From positions 310,001-374,000 of the forward strand of contig NZ_JABEPE010000001.1 of the NCBI RefSeq assembly GCF_026788005.1: 64,000 bases of DNA. The letters run 5' to 3'. The stretch comes from Alteromonas sp. a30 (GTDB lineage: Bacteria > Pseudomonadota > Gammaproteobacteria > Enterobacterales > Alteromonadaceae). The notes under the pieces are model-generated. The model did not search any database. It saw nothing but the letters and a program-made list of their open reading frames with translations, and had not been told where the DNA came from. Every line of letters begins with the position of its first letter. Position 1 is the stretch's first letter. Both the position numbers and the translations under genes were made by a program. This document shows positions 37,205 through 46,330 of this stretch, in pieces.

Positions 37205-37492
37205 TTATTGGTCAACGCCATTAACACGTTCCCGCAATTCTTTGCCGGGCTTAAAATGAGGGACATACTTCCCATCCAATTTAACAGACTCGCCCGTTTT
37301 AGGGTTTCGTCCTACTCTTGGAGCGCGATAATGCAGAGAGAAACTACCAAATCCCCTAATTTCAATTCTTTCCCCTTTTTGTAGGGTTTGTGCCATTTGC
37401 TCAAGAATCTCCTTAACAGCAATTTCAACATCTTTTGCCTGCATATGCCGGGCTTTTGCGGCCAATCGCTCGATAAGTTCTGATTTGGTCAT
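37205..37492 (-). CDS. ihfB: Integration host factor subunit beta
   Basis: DNA-bending subunit of IHF. The 95 residues have the HU/IHF fold with the arm signature [22 protein letters not shown] in part, and the IHF-beta-like start [10 protein letters not shown]. It lies between rpsA and lapA with a terminator on each side, so it is probably transcribed on its own. Confidence 0.97.
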   Translation of the reverse strand: MTKSELIERLAAKARHMQAKDVEIAVKEILEQMAQTLQKGERIEIRGFGSFSLHYRAPRVGRNPKTGESVKLDGKYVPHFKPGKELRERVNGVDQ

Positions 37493-37536
37493 GTAAACCT
37501 CTTCGTCAACCGGAAATAATCTAATTACTTACAATT

Positions 37537-37563
37537 AAAAAAGGGGTGAATAATCACCCCTTT
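37537..37563 (-). terminator. Terminator after rpsA
   Basis: AAGGGGTGA (37541-37549) pairs with TCACCCCTT (37554-37562), followed on the minus strand by a T-run. It begins 27 bp after the rpsA stop. Confidence 0.9.
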
Positions 37564-37589
37564 ATACTATAAGCATAGCAGCGAAGTGC

Positions 37590-39263
37590 TTATTCTTCTC
37601 CCTTCGCAGCTTTGAAAGCTTCAGCCATTGCATTTGAGAAGCCAACTTCTTCAGTTTTGTTGACTTTAGCCATCGCTTCTTTCTCTTCTGCTTCGTCCTT
37701 AGCACGTACAGAAAGGTTAATAATGCGGTTCTTACGATCAACGCCTGTATATTTAGCTTCGATCTCATCACCTTCATTAACTACTGTAGTTGCATCTTCA
37801 ACACGCTCACGAGCAAGATCCGCTACACGAATGTAGCCTTCAACTTCTTCAGCTAGCTGTACGGTCGCGCCTTTCGCATCAACAGAGATAACCTTACCAA
37901 TAACAATAGCACCTTTCTTTTTATCTGTCAGATACTTATTGAATGGATCTTCGTCAATTTGTTTAACGCCTAAAGAAATACGCTCGCGCTCTGCATCGAC
38001 TTGTAGAACAACCGCTGTGATTTCGTCACCTTTCTTATAGTCACGAACTGCTTCTTCGCCAGTTTTGTTCCAAGAAATGTCAGACAAATGAACTAAGCCA
38101 TCGATGCCGCCATCAAGACCGATGAAGATACCAAAGTCGGTAATTGACTTAATCTTACCAGTGACTTTGTCACCTTTGTTGTAAGACTTAGCAAACTCTT
38201 CCCAAGGATTAGCAATGCACTGTTTCAAGCCTAGTGAAATACGGCGACGTTCTTCGTCGATTTCAAGAACCATAACTTCCACAGTATCACCCAAGTTAAC
38301 CACTTTAGATGGGTGGATGTTTTTGTTAGTCCAATCCATTTCAGAAACGTGAACTAGACCTTCAACGCCTTCTTCAACTTCAACGAAGCAACCGTAGTCA
38401 GTTAGGTTGGTAACTTGACCTGTTAGCTTAGAACCTTCTGGGTAACGAGAAGCAATTCTCTCCCAAGGATCGCTGCCCATTTGCTTCATACCAAGAGAAA
38501 CACGAGACTTCTCTTTGTCGAACTTCAATACTTTAACGTTGATTTCATCACCAACGCTTACAATCTCACTTGGGTGCTTAACGCGTTTCCAAGCCATATC
38601 AGTGATGTGTAACAAGCCATCTACGCCGCCTAAATCAACGAACGCACCATAATCAGTAAGGTTCTTAACGATACCTTTAACTTCTACGCCTTCATCTAGG
38701 GCTGCTAAGAATTGCTCGCGTTCTGCACTGCTTTCTTCTTCGATAACAGCACGACGTGAAACAACAACGTTGTTACGCTTAGCATCTAGCTTGATTACTT
38801 TAAATTCTAGTTCTTTACCTTCAAGGTGAGTAGTATCGCGAACAGGGCGAACGTCAACCAATGAACCCGGTAGGAATGCACGAACTGCGTTAACTTCAAC
38901 TGTGAAGCCGCCTTTAACTTTACCGTTAATGATACCAGTAACTGTTTCTTTCTCTTCGTAGGCTTTTTCTAACTCAACCCAAGCTTCATGGCGCTTAGCT
39001 TTTTCACGAGAGAGGATAGTTTCACCGAAACCGTCTTCAACAGCATCAAGAGCAACATCCACTTGATCGCCAACTGCGATTTCTAATTCGCCTAGAGTAT
39101 TTTTAAATTGTTCAGCAGGAATAGCACTTTCTGATTTTAAGCCAGCATCCACCAAAACAATGTCTTTATCGATGGAAACTACAGTACCGCGAACAATGGC
39201 ACCTGGACGTGTTTCTAATTCTTTTAGGCTTTCTTCAAAAAGTTGAGCAAAATTTTCAGTCAT
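37590..39263 (-). CDS. rpsA: 30S ribosomal protein S1
   Basis: mRNA-binding ribosomal protein needed for initiation on many messages. The 557 residues contain six S1 domains, seen as repeated [37 protein letters not shown] and [19 protein letters not shown] type blocks. The length equals that of the E. coli protein. It lies downstream of cmk, as in most gammaproteobacteria. Confidence 0.98.
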   Translation of the reverse strand: MTENFAQLFEESLKELETRPGAIVRGTVVSIDKDIVLVDAGLKSESAIPAEQFKNTLGELEIAVGDQVDVALDAVEDGFGETILSREKAKRHEAWVELEKAYEEKETVTGIINGKVKGGFTVEVNAVRAFLPGSLVDVRPVRDTTHLEGKELEFKVIKLDAKRNNVVVSRRAVIEEESSAEREQFLAALDEGVEVKGIVKNLTDYGAFVDLGGVDGLLHITDMAWKRVKHPSEIVSVGDEINVKVLKFDKEKSRVSLGMKQMGSDPWERIASRYPEGSKLTGQVTNLTDYGCFVEVEEGVEGLVHVSEMDWTNKNIHPSKVVNLGDTVEVMVLEIDEERRRISLGLKQCIANPWEEFAKSYNKGDKVTGKIKSITDFGIFIGLDGGIDGLVHLSDISWNKTGEEAVRDYKKGDEITAVVLQVDAERERISLGVKQIDEDPFNKYLTDKKKGAIVIGKVISVDAKGATVQLAEEVEGYIRVADLARERVEDATTVVNEGDEIEAKYTGVDRKNRIINLSVRAKDEAEEKEAMAKVNKTEEVGFSNAMAEAFKAAKGEE

Positions 39264-39357
39264 AATTAAGTTTTAAATGTCAGTCCACCGCAATCCATCA
39301 CAAGTGGGGTAGTTAAATAAAAGCGCCGTCTTCCTTATTTGGCACTCACAGTAGATG

Positions 39358-40056
39358 TTAGCTTTTTAGCTTCCCATCGATTAAAATTTCTATTTTTTCA
39401 AGAACTTGCTCTATCGACAAGTCCGTTGAATCAATTAGTATTGCGTCTTCGGCCGGTACTAACGGCGCCACCGAACGACTCGAATCCCGCTCGTCTCGCG
39501 CTTTTATATCGGTTAAAAGGCGCGCTATGCTAACATCACGCCCGGAGTCTTGCAAGATTCCAGAATTCAGTAACTGATTATAGCGACGCTTAGCGCGTTC
39601 TTCTGCCGAGGCGGTCAAAAAGAACTTTACATCTGCATTTGGAAATACAACCGTACCCATATCCCGTCCATCGGCAACCAAGCCGGGCACTTCTTTAAAG
39701 GCACGTTGTCGGCGCAATAAAGCCTCTCGAATTCGAGGTAACGAAGCGATTTGTGAAGCAGACTTACCCACTTCTTCTTCTCGAATGGCAAAGGTGACAT
39801 CTTCCCCTTCAAGCACCACTCGAGGTTGCCCCTCTTTTGTGGTCTCGAAGTTCACATCTAAACTTGATGCCAAAGGCACTAATGCGTCTTCGTCATCCGT
39901 TGATATGTGGTGATGCATGGAAGCTAATGCGAGTACCCGGTAGATAGCGCCGCTATCTAAAAAATGCCATCCTTTCTTCTTTGCCAGTGCTTGACTGATA
40001 GTCCCTTTACCAGCTCCACTGGGGCCATCAATTGTCACTACCGGTGCTTGCTGCAT
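39358..40056 (-). CDS. cmk: Cytidylate kinase
   Basis: Phosphorylates CMP and dCMP. The 232-residue protein has the P-loop [13 protein letters not shown] (9-21), [11 protein letters not shown] and the LID region [13 protein letters not shown]. It lies between aroA and rpsA but is separated from aroA by a hairpin terminator, so cmk-rpsA may form its own unit. Confidence 0.97.
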   Translation of the reverse strand: MQQAPVVTIDGPSGAGKGTISQALAKKKGWHFLDSGAIYRVLALASMHHHISTDDEDALVPLASSLDVNFETTKEGQPRVVLEGEDVTFAIREEEVGKSASQIASLPRIREALLRRQRAFKEVPGLVADGRDMGTVVFPNADVKFFLTASAEERAKRRYNQLLNSGILQDSGRDVSIARLLTDIKARDERDSSRSVAPLVPAEDAILIDSTDLSIEQVLEKIEILIDGKLKS

Positions 40057-40079
40057 ATTGTCTCCACATATGTTTTGCC

Positions 40080-40108
40080 CGAAAAAAACGGCGCAATTAT
40101 ACGCCGTT
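40080..40108 (-). terminator. Terminator between aroA and cmk
   Basis: AACGGCG (40087-40093) pairs with CGCCGTT (40102-40108). On the minus strand the hairpin is followed by seven T residues. The cmk start lies shortly downstream. Confidence 0.85.
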
Positions 40109-40144
40109 AGTATTTAGGTGCAATGACGGAATGTTTAAATTTCA

Positions 40145-41431
40145 TTAAACCTTATAGCTAATTGTCTCAAAGCGCTGAAAATAATCCGGGAACGTTTTTG
40201 ATGTACACTTGGGATCATTAATAATTACTGCCGTATTACTCAACGCGACTAAAGAAAAACACATTGCTATACGGTGATCATTGTAGGTGTCAATTTCGGC
40301 TAATTGAATTTGTTTAGGCGGCGTAATTTCAATAAAGTCATCCCCCTCAACAACATCAGCTCCCACTTTACGTAGCTCTGTCGCCATCGCATTAAGTCTA
40401 TCAGTTTCTTTTACACGCCAATTATAAATATTACGAATTGCCGTTGTACCTTCAGCGAATAAGGCAGCCGTAGCAATTGTCATTGCGGCATCAGGAATAT
40501 GGTTCATATCCATATCCACCGCTTTAAGCGGCGCACCTGTTACCTTGATGTAACTATCGTCCCACTCAATTTTTGCTCCCATAGCTTCAAGCACTTCAGC
40601 AAATTGAATATCCCCCTGAACACTACTTTTACCAATGCCTGTGACTTTGACCTCGCCCCCCTTTATTGCGCCAGCGGCCAAAAAATAAGAAGCCGATGAT
40701 GCATCACCTTCAACCATGTAACGACCCGGAGAGCAATACTGCTGGTTTCCCTTAATTCGGAACACCTGATAGTTGTCATTTTCAACGACAACACCAAAAG
40801 CCTTCATAATATGCAAGGTGATATCGATGTAAGGCTTAGATACCAATTCACCAACAACATAAATTTCTGTATTCCCTTCAAAAAGAGGCGCAGCCATTAA
40901 TAATGCAGTGAGAAACTGACTCGATACACTGCCATCAATATTGATTTTTCCGCCTGTTAAGGGCTTACCTAAAATATTCAGAGGTGGATAATCTTTATTT
41001 TTCTGATAGTCAATTTGAGCGCCTGCTTGAGCTAAAGCATCAACTAATGAACCTATTGGACGCTCTTCCATTCTGGGCTCACCCGTGAGTTCAAATGTAC
41101 CATTCGACGTTGCCAATACTGCACATAAAGGCCTCATTGCTGTGCCTGCATTTCCTAAGTACAAGGTTTGCGCCGCATCAACATTAAATCGGCCCCCTAT
41201 CCCCTCGACAACGCACTCCGTTTTATCAGATGACAACTCATAACTCACGCCCAACTGCTTTAAAGCAACCAACATATGGCGAATGTCGTCACTGTCTAGA
41301 AGGTTAGTAACACAGGTTGTGCCTTTCGCTAGTGCAGCTAATAATAACGCCCGATTCGACAAGCTTTTTGAGCCCGGCACATTTACTTCTCCTGAAACTT
41401 TTAAGATCGGCTCTAAGCGTAATTGTTCCAA
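40145..41431 (-). CDS. aroA: 3-phosphoshikimate 1-carboxyvinyltransferase (EPSP synthase)
   Basis: Sixth shikimate-pathway step; joins PEP to shikimate-3-phosphate. The 428 residues include [17 protein letters not shown], the class [12 protein letters not shown] signature and [10 protein letters not shown] near the C terminus. It comes directly after gyrA (112 bp, with a terminator between). The serC, pheA, hisC and tyrA genes often found between gyrA and aroA are absent. Confidence 0.97.
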   Translation of the reverse strand: MEQLRLEPILKVSGEVNVPGSKSLSNRALLLAALAKGTTCVTNLLDSDDIRHMLVALKQLGVSYELSSDKTECVVEGIGGRFNVDAAQTLYLGNAGTAMRPLCAVLATSNGTFELTGEPRMEERPIGSLVDALAQAGAQIDYQKNKDYPPLNILGKPLTGGKINIDGSVSSQFLTALLMAAPLFEGNTEIYVVGELVSKPYIDITLHIMKAFGVVVENDNYQVFRIKGNQQYCSPGRYMVEGDASSASYFLAAGAIKGGEVKVTGIGKSSVQGDIQFAEVLEAMGAKIEWDDSYIKVTGAPLKAVDMDMNHIPDAAMTIATAALFAEGTTAIRNIYNWRVKETDRLNAMATELRKVGADVVEGDDFIEITPPKQIQLAEIDTYNDHRIAMCFSLVALSNTAVIINDPKCTSKTFPDYFQRFETISYKV

Positions 41432-41473
41432 AATTGCTTCCTTCTAATAACAGTTTTGACAATGGTCTAAAAA

Positions 41474-41499
41474 CAAAAGTCCCCCAATAAAGGGGGACT
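41474..41499 (-). terminator. Terminator after gyrA
   Basis: AGTCCCCC (41478-41485) pairs with GGGGGACT (41492-41499), with T-rich sequence following on the minus strand. GC-rich 8-bp stem. Confidence 0.9.
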
Positions 41500-41543
41500 C
41501 GACTTATCAACAAAGCGCCCTTCAATCAGGCACTAGATTATTC

Positions 41544-44249
41544 TTATTCGATATCTTCAGCGTTATCCGAAGAACCTTCACTGGTACCTTCAACGTTTGT
41601 CTCTGCTGAATCAATAGTCGCTGACTCATCCCCTTCTAGGGCATCGTCACCAACTAATTCAGCTTCAACTTCTTCAATTCGCTGAAGTCCAACAACTTGC
41701 TCTTGATCACTGGTTCTAATCAGAGTAACGCCTTGAGTATTCCGACCAATAGTCGAGACTTCATTAACGCGAGTCCTAACCAACGTACCTTGATTAGAAA
41801 TCAACATAATTTCATCATTTTCATCAACTTGAACAGCGCCAACAACTTTACCATTTCTTTCTGTCACTTTGATGGAAACAACACCTTGTGTTGCCCGACT
41901 CTTAGCAGGGTATTCCTCCAGAGGCGTACGCTTACCGTAACCATTCTCAGTAACAGTTAAGATGTCACCATTCTCATTCGGTACAATCAAAGACACAACT
42001 TTCTGACCATCTTGCATCTTAATACCACGGACACCCGTCGCATTTCGTCCCATTGGACGTAACGCCAACACTTCTTCACCCGTTTCTGGATCAAGCTTTA
42101 CTGCGCCAGTTTCAGAATCTTTGACTTTCTCATTAAAGCGTACCACTTTCCCCGCGTCTGAGAATAACATGATGTCACTTTCACCGTCGGTCAAGTCTAC
42201 GCCAATAAGCTGATCCCCTTCATTTAGATTCACGGCAATAATACCGCTCGAACGAGGTCTTGAATACTGTGCTAGAGAAGTTTTCTTTACTGTTCCATTC
42301 GCTGTCGCCATTAACACAAACTTGCCTTCTTCAAATTCTTGAATCGGCAATATAGCGGTAATTCGCTCGTCATCTTGCAACGGTAAAATATTAACTATTG
42401 GCTTACCCCGTGCACCACGGCTGGCAAAAGGAAGTTGATAGACTTTCAGCCAATATAAACGGCCTCGGGTAGAGAAACATAAAATATGGTCGTGGGTATT
42501 TGCCACCAACAACCGCTCAATGAAATCATCATCTTTCATCTTCGTGGCAGACTTACCTTTACCACCACGGCGCTGAGCCTCATACTCAGAAAGCTTCTGA
42601 TATTTGACGTAACCTTCACGAGATAAGGTCACAACCACATCTTCTCGCTCAATCAAATCTTCAATATCAATGTCATGAGAGGCTGCCGTAATCTCTGTAC
42701 GGCGAGCATCGCTATATTCATCACGAATTGCGATTAACTCTTCGCGAATCACTTCTAGTAAGCGCTCTGGGCTACCTAAGATGTGTAATAATTCAGCGAT
42801 TAAATCAAGTAACTCTTTATACTCTGCAAGAATCTTATCGTGTTCTAAGCCCGTTAACTTATGTAGGCGTAGATCCAAAATAGCTTGCGCTTGAGGCTCT
42901 GTTAAAAAGTATTTGCCATCACGAATACCAAATTCTGGCTCCAACCAGTCTGGGCGAGCGGCATCAACACCGGCTCGTTGCAACATGTCAGCAACATTCC
43001 CCAAGTTCCACGCTTGAGCAACTAAGCCTTTTTTAGCCTCTGCTGGGCTTGGAGAAGCTTTTATCAATTCAATGATTGGGTCAATGTTGGCAAGAGCAAC
43101 GGCTAAACCTTCTAGGATATGTGCACGTTCTCTTGCCTTACGCAGTTCATAAACCGTTCTGCGTGTAACCACTTCACGACGGTGTAAAACAAACGCTTCA
43201 AGTAACTGCTTAAGATTAAGTGTTTTAGGTTGACCATTATCAAGAGCAACAATATTGATACCAAATACCGTTTGCAACTGCGTATTGGCGTACAAGTTGT
43301 TTAACAATACTTCCGCAGACTCTGAACGCTTAACCTCAACAACTATACGCATACCGTCTTTGTCGGACTCATCACGTAAAGCTGATATGCCTTCAATACG
43401 TTTTTCTTTAACCAGTTCCGCAATTTTCTCAATTAAACGGGCTTTATTAACTTGATACGGAATTTCGGTAACAACAATAGTTTCTTTACCATTATCTTCC
43501 GTTTCAATCTCTGCACGGGCACGCAGATAAATTTTCCCACGTCCTGTACGGTAAGCATCATCAATGCCTTTACGCCCACTGATCATCGCAGCAGTTGGGA
43601 AGTCGGGGCCAGGAATAAAGGCCATCAGTTCATCAATGGTAATTTCTGGATTATTGATAAGTTCAATACAGCCAGTAACAACTTCCCCTAAGTTATGAGG
43701 AGGAATGTTCGTTGCCATACCAACCGCAATTCCCGACGAACCATTTACTAATAAGTTAGGCACTTTGGTAGGTAAAACATCTGGAATTTGCTCTGTACCG
43801 TCGTAGTTCTGTACAAAATTAACGGTTTCTTTATCGAGATCGGCTAAAAGCTCATGAGCAATTTTAGCCATTCTAACTTCGGTATAACGCATTGCAGCGG
43901 CAGAATCACCGTCTACTGAACCGAAGTTACCTTGTCCATCAACAAGCATATAACGCAAGGAGAAAGGCTGGGCCATGCGAACGATAGTATCGTAAACGGC
44001 AGAATCACCGTGGGGGTGATATTTACCAATAACATCCCCGACAATCCTTGCTGATTTTTTATAAGGCTTGTTGAAGTCATTTTTCAATTCATTCATAGCG
44101 AACAGAACACGACGATGCACTGGCTTCAAGCCGTCACGCACATCGGGAAGCGCCCTACCCACGATTACACTCATCGCATAATCTAAGTAGGAGTTTTTAA
44201 GCTCTTCTTCAATATTTATAGGAAGAATTTCTTTGGCGTTATCAGTCAT
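41544..44249 (-). CDS. gyrA: DNA gyrase subunit A
   Basis: Breaks and rejoins DNA in ATP-driven supercoiling with GyrB. The 901 residues have the catalytic Tyr122 in [10 protein letters not shown], the quinolone region around [20 protein letters not shown], and the GyrA box QRRGGKG before the C-terminal beta-pinwheel. A long acidic tail follows, typical of gammaproteobacterial GyrA. Ser83 and Asp87 are the quinolone-sensitive residues. It is divergent from ubiG. Confidence 0.98.
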   Translation of the reverse strand: MTDNAKEILPINIEEELKNSYLDYAMSVIVGRALPDVRDGLKPVHRRVLFAMNELKNDFNKPYKKSARIVGDVIGKYHPHGDSAVYDTIVRMAQPFSLRYMLVDGQGNFGSVDGDSAAAMRYTEVRMAKIAHELLADLDKETVNFVQNYDGTEQIPDVLPTKVPNLLVNGSSGIAVGMATNIPPHNLGEVVTGCIELINNPEITIDELMAFIPGPDFPTAAMISGRKGIDDAYRTGRGKIYLRARAEIETEDNGKETIVVTEIPYQVNKARLIEKIAELVKEKRIEGISALRDESDKDGMRIVVEVKRSESAEVLLNNLYANTQLQTVFGINIVALDNGQPKTLNLKQLLEAFVLHRREVVTRRTVYELRKARERAHILEGLAVALANIDPIIELIKASPSPAEAKKGLVAQAWNLGNVADMLQRAGVDAARPDWLEPEFGIRDGKYFLTEPQAQAILDLRLHKLTGLEHDKILAEYKELLDLIAELLHILGSPERLLEVIREELIAIRDEYSDARRTEITAASHDIDIEDLIEREDVVVTLSREGYVKYQKLSEYEAQRRGGKGKSATKMKDDDFIERLLVANTHDHILCFSTRGRLYWLKVYQLPFASRGARGKPIVNILPLQDDERITAILPIQEFEEGKFVLMATANGTVKKTSLAQYSRPRSSGIIAVNLNEGDQLIGVDLTDGESDIMLFSDAGKVVRFNEKVKDSETGAVKLDPETGEEVLALRPMGRNATGVRGIKMQDGQKVVSLIVPNENGDILTVTENGYGKRTPLEEYPAKSRATQGVVSIKVTERNGKVVGAVQVDENDEIMLISNQGTLVRTRVNEVSTIGRNTQGVTLIRTSDQEQVVGLQRIEEVEAELVGDDALEGDESATIDSAETNVEGTSEGSSDNAEDIE

Positions 44250-44556
44250 ACACTGCCTTGTTTTTATTATCTCTACTTGCTTCGGATACCGCGTTGAGGA
44301 AATCGGTTCGAAACTTATTAGGACTATTTAAAATTAGCCAAACCGCAAAACGAAAAAAGTAATTTGTGAAAATGTACTTTTATATTTGCGGGGGTTTTTG
44401 GGTTGTCCGATTCTATCACTGAGGCTTATTAAATACCATTACCTACTTTCCTTCCTTTTCATACTTAAGTACCAGAGGTTAAAACTAGGCATAGACTACT
44501 AATTCATCCAGTTTTATTTATAATGCCCAACAAAAATTAACAAGCCTCAAGTAAAA
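44250..44556. other. gyrA-ubiG divergent intergenic region
   Basis: 307 bp without a gene, holding both divergent promoters. A TATAAT at 44519-44524 lies 33 bp before the ubiG start but has no good -35. No regulator site was recognised. Confidence 0.5.
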
Positions 44557-45255
44557 ATGAATGTCGATCATCACGAGATAGAAAAGTTTGAGCAGCTCGC
44601 TTCCCGTTGGTGGGATTTAGAAGGTGAGTTTAAGCCTTTACATGCGATCAATCCTCTGCGTTTGGACTTTATTGCGACCCACTCAAATGGCTTATTTGAC
44701 AAACATATTGTTGATGTCGGTTGCGGTGGAGGAATACTCGCAGAAAGCATGGCGCAATCAGGTGCAAAAGTCACAGGAATCGATATGGGGGAAGCGCCGC
44801 TCCAAGTCGCTCGGCTTCACGGGTTAGAAAGTGGCGTTGAAGTTAATTACCAACAAACTACCGCTGAAGATTTTGCCCTCGCGAATCCAGAATATGCAGA
44901 TATTGTGACTTGCATGGAAATGCTTGAGCATGTGCCATCGCCAGAATCTGTGGTGCAAGCCTGTGCAGCCATGTGTAAGCCTGGAGGCAAAGTGTTTTTC
45001 TCTACTCTCAATCGCAATTTAAAATCTTACCTAATGGCTATTGTTGGTGCAGAGAAGCTCCTACGTTTAGTGCCACAAGGTACACATGACCATAGCAAGT
45101 TTATTAAACCTTCGGAGCTATTGCGTTTTGCAGACAACACTGGATTAAAAGCTCGGGTAATAACTGGGCTACATATGAACCCTATTAGTCAAGAGTTTTA
45201 CTTGTCAGACAGCAATGTAGATGTGAACTACCTCGTATATTGCGAGAAGATTTAA
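44557..45255 (+). CDS. ubiG: Ubiquinone biosynthesis O-methyltransferase
   Basis: SAM-dependent methyltransferase that performs both O-methylations in ubiquinone synthesis. The 232 residues have the SAM motif [15 protein letters not shown] and the UbiG-typical opening in which a WWD(x)EGEFKPLH block is visible. It is divergent from gyrA and 15 bp upstream of gph. This order is common in gammaproteobacteria. Confidence 0.96.
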   Translation: MNVDHHEIEKFEQLASRWWDLEGEFKPLHAINPLRLDFIATHSNGLFDKHIVDVGCGGGILAESMAQSGAKVTGIDMGEAPLQVARLHGLESGVEVNYQQTTAEDFALANPEYADIVTCMEMLEHVPSPESVVQACAAMCKPGGKVFFSTLNRNLKSYLMAIVGAEKLLRLVPQGTHDHSKFIKPSELLRFADNTGLKARVITGLHMNPISQEFYLSDSNVDVNYLVYCEKI

Positions 45256-45270
45256 ATAGGAATTTTTTCC

Positions 45271-45942
45271 ATGAGTATTCATGCTGTTTTGTTTGATTTA
45301 GACGGAACCTTGCTAGACACTGCTGATGATCTTGGCCGCGCATTGAACTTTGTACTTCAAGAAAAGTCGATGCCTACTTGCCATCCTGAGCATTATCGAA
45401 CAAGTGCCTCACATGGGTCCAAAGCAATGCTCAACCTTGGATTTGGTGAGCATATTGAGCGCCATGATTTCGAAGAATTGAAATCGCTATTTCTGGACTT
45501 TTACCTCAATAATATTTGTCATCACACTTGTTTTTTCCCCGGTGTAGAAGAATTACTATACACTCTCACTGAAAACGACATTCCATGGGGAGTTGTCACC
45601 AATAAACCAGCTTATTTAACTGAGAAACTGCTACCTCACTTTGATTTATTCAAACACTCTAAAGTTAATATTTCTGGCGATACTCTAACGAAAGCTAAAC
45701 CGCATCCTGAACCATTACTTTTTGCTTTGAAGCATATTAAAGTGGCCCCTGAAAACACATTGTATGTGGGCGATGCGGAGCGGGATATAAAAGCCGCAAA
45801 AGCGGCCAACATGCCATCGGTTTTGGCGGCCTATGGGTATATATCAGAGCAAGACGATACCGAAAGTTGGCAAGCTGATTTTATTATCGACAACGCCTTG
45901 GATGTTTTGTCGACAATCAAACACAAAACCACAACATCTTGA
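45271..45942 (+). CDS. gph: Phosphoglycolate phosphatase (HAD family)
   Basis: HAD-superfamily phosphatase that removes phosphoglycolate formed in DNA repair. The 223 residues show motif I FDLDGTLLDT (8-17), motif II VVTNKP, a Lys in TKAKPHPEP and motif IV YVGDAERDI. The start lies 15 bp after ubiG, so they are probably one transcript. The name is by family and position. A close relative such as MupP cannot be excluded. Confidence 0.85.
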   Translation: MSIHAVLFDLDGTLLDTADDLGRALNFVLQEKSMPTCHPEHYRTSASHGSKAMLNLGFGEHIERHDFEELKSLFLDFYLNNICHHTCFFPGVEELLYTLTENDIPWGVVTNKPAYLTEKLLPHFDLFKHSKVNISGDTLTKAKPHPEPLLFALKHIKVAPENTLYVGDAERDIKAAKAANMPSVLAAYGYISEQDDTESWQADFIIDNALDVLSTIKHKTTTS

Positions 45943-46121
45943 GATTAAATAATCAACATGTACTACATATGGTGGTTAGCAAATCTACAGTCACACAATT
46001 TTTTTTGTGATGATATTTATTGAAACATTAGCTTGATTTCAAAACTTGATGCATGGATTTTGAAGTTTTAAGTTAGCCTCTACTAACAGAGAAAAAACAT
46101 GTATGTGAGGTTATACCTATA

Positions 46122-46137
46122 CCCCTATATCTTGGGT
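46122..46137 (+). promoter_or_regulatory. NrdR-like box 1
   Basis: CCCCTATATCTTGGGT matches the NrdR consensus (ACACWATATATWGTGT) at 12 of 16 positions. Its centre lies 32 bp, three helical turns, before that of box 2, the spacing expected for paired NrdR sites. Confidence 0.55.
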
Positions 46138-46165
46138 TGAATTTATCGTAAAACCTCACTATCTT
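46137..46165 (+). promoter_or_regulatory. Candidate nrdA promoter
   Basis: TTGAAT (46137-46142), a 17-bp spacer and TATCTT (46160-46165). The -35 touches NrdR-like box 1 and the -10 lies inside box 2, an arrangement that would let a bound repressor block RNA polymerase. Confidence 0.5.
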
Positions 46166-46169
46166 GTGT
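46154..46169 (+). promoter_or_regulatory. NrdR-like box 2
   Basis: CCTCACTATCTTGTGT matches the NrdR consensus in about 11 of 16 positions, with a perfect right arm TTGTGT. It overlaps the proposed -10 of nrdA. Confidence 0.5.
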
Positions 46170-46330
46170 TTCAAAACGACGAGCGGAAATTTCTAGTTCG
46201 TCTTCTCAGAATGGCTACCAAATAACAATACACTCAAGCTATTCGCGTATGCTTCCGCATGTCGACTAACTACGCGATGCTGTTTCGACGTGCTCGTAAA
46301 TTACATAAAAACTAAAAATGGCTGATCAGT

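Larger units (their letters stand above)
45943..46330. other. gph-nrdA intergenic region with nrdA control signals
   Basis: 388 bp without a gene. It holds an imperfect TCACA...TGTGA hairpin with a T-run (45991-46011) that may end the ubiG-gph transcript, then two NrdR-like boxes, a promoter candidate and a structured nrdA leader, listed separately. Confidence 0.6.

Noticed and set aside
45991-46011. TCACA...TGTGA repeat before nrdA as a CRP site
   Set aside because: The half-sites are in the reverse order for CRP and the centre is a T-run, which fits a weak terminator better.
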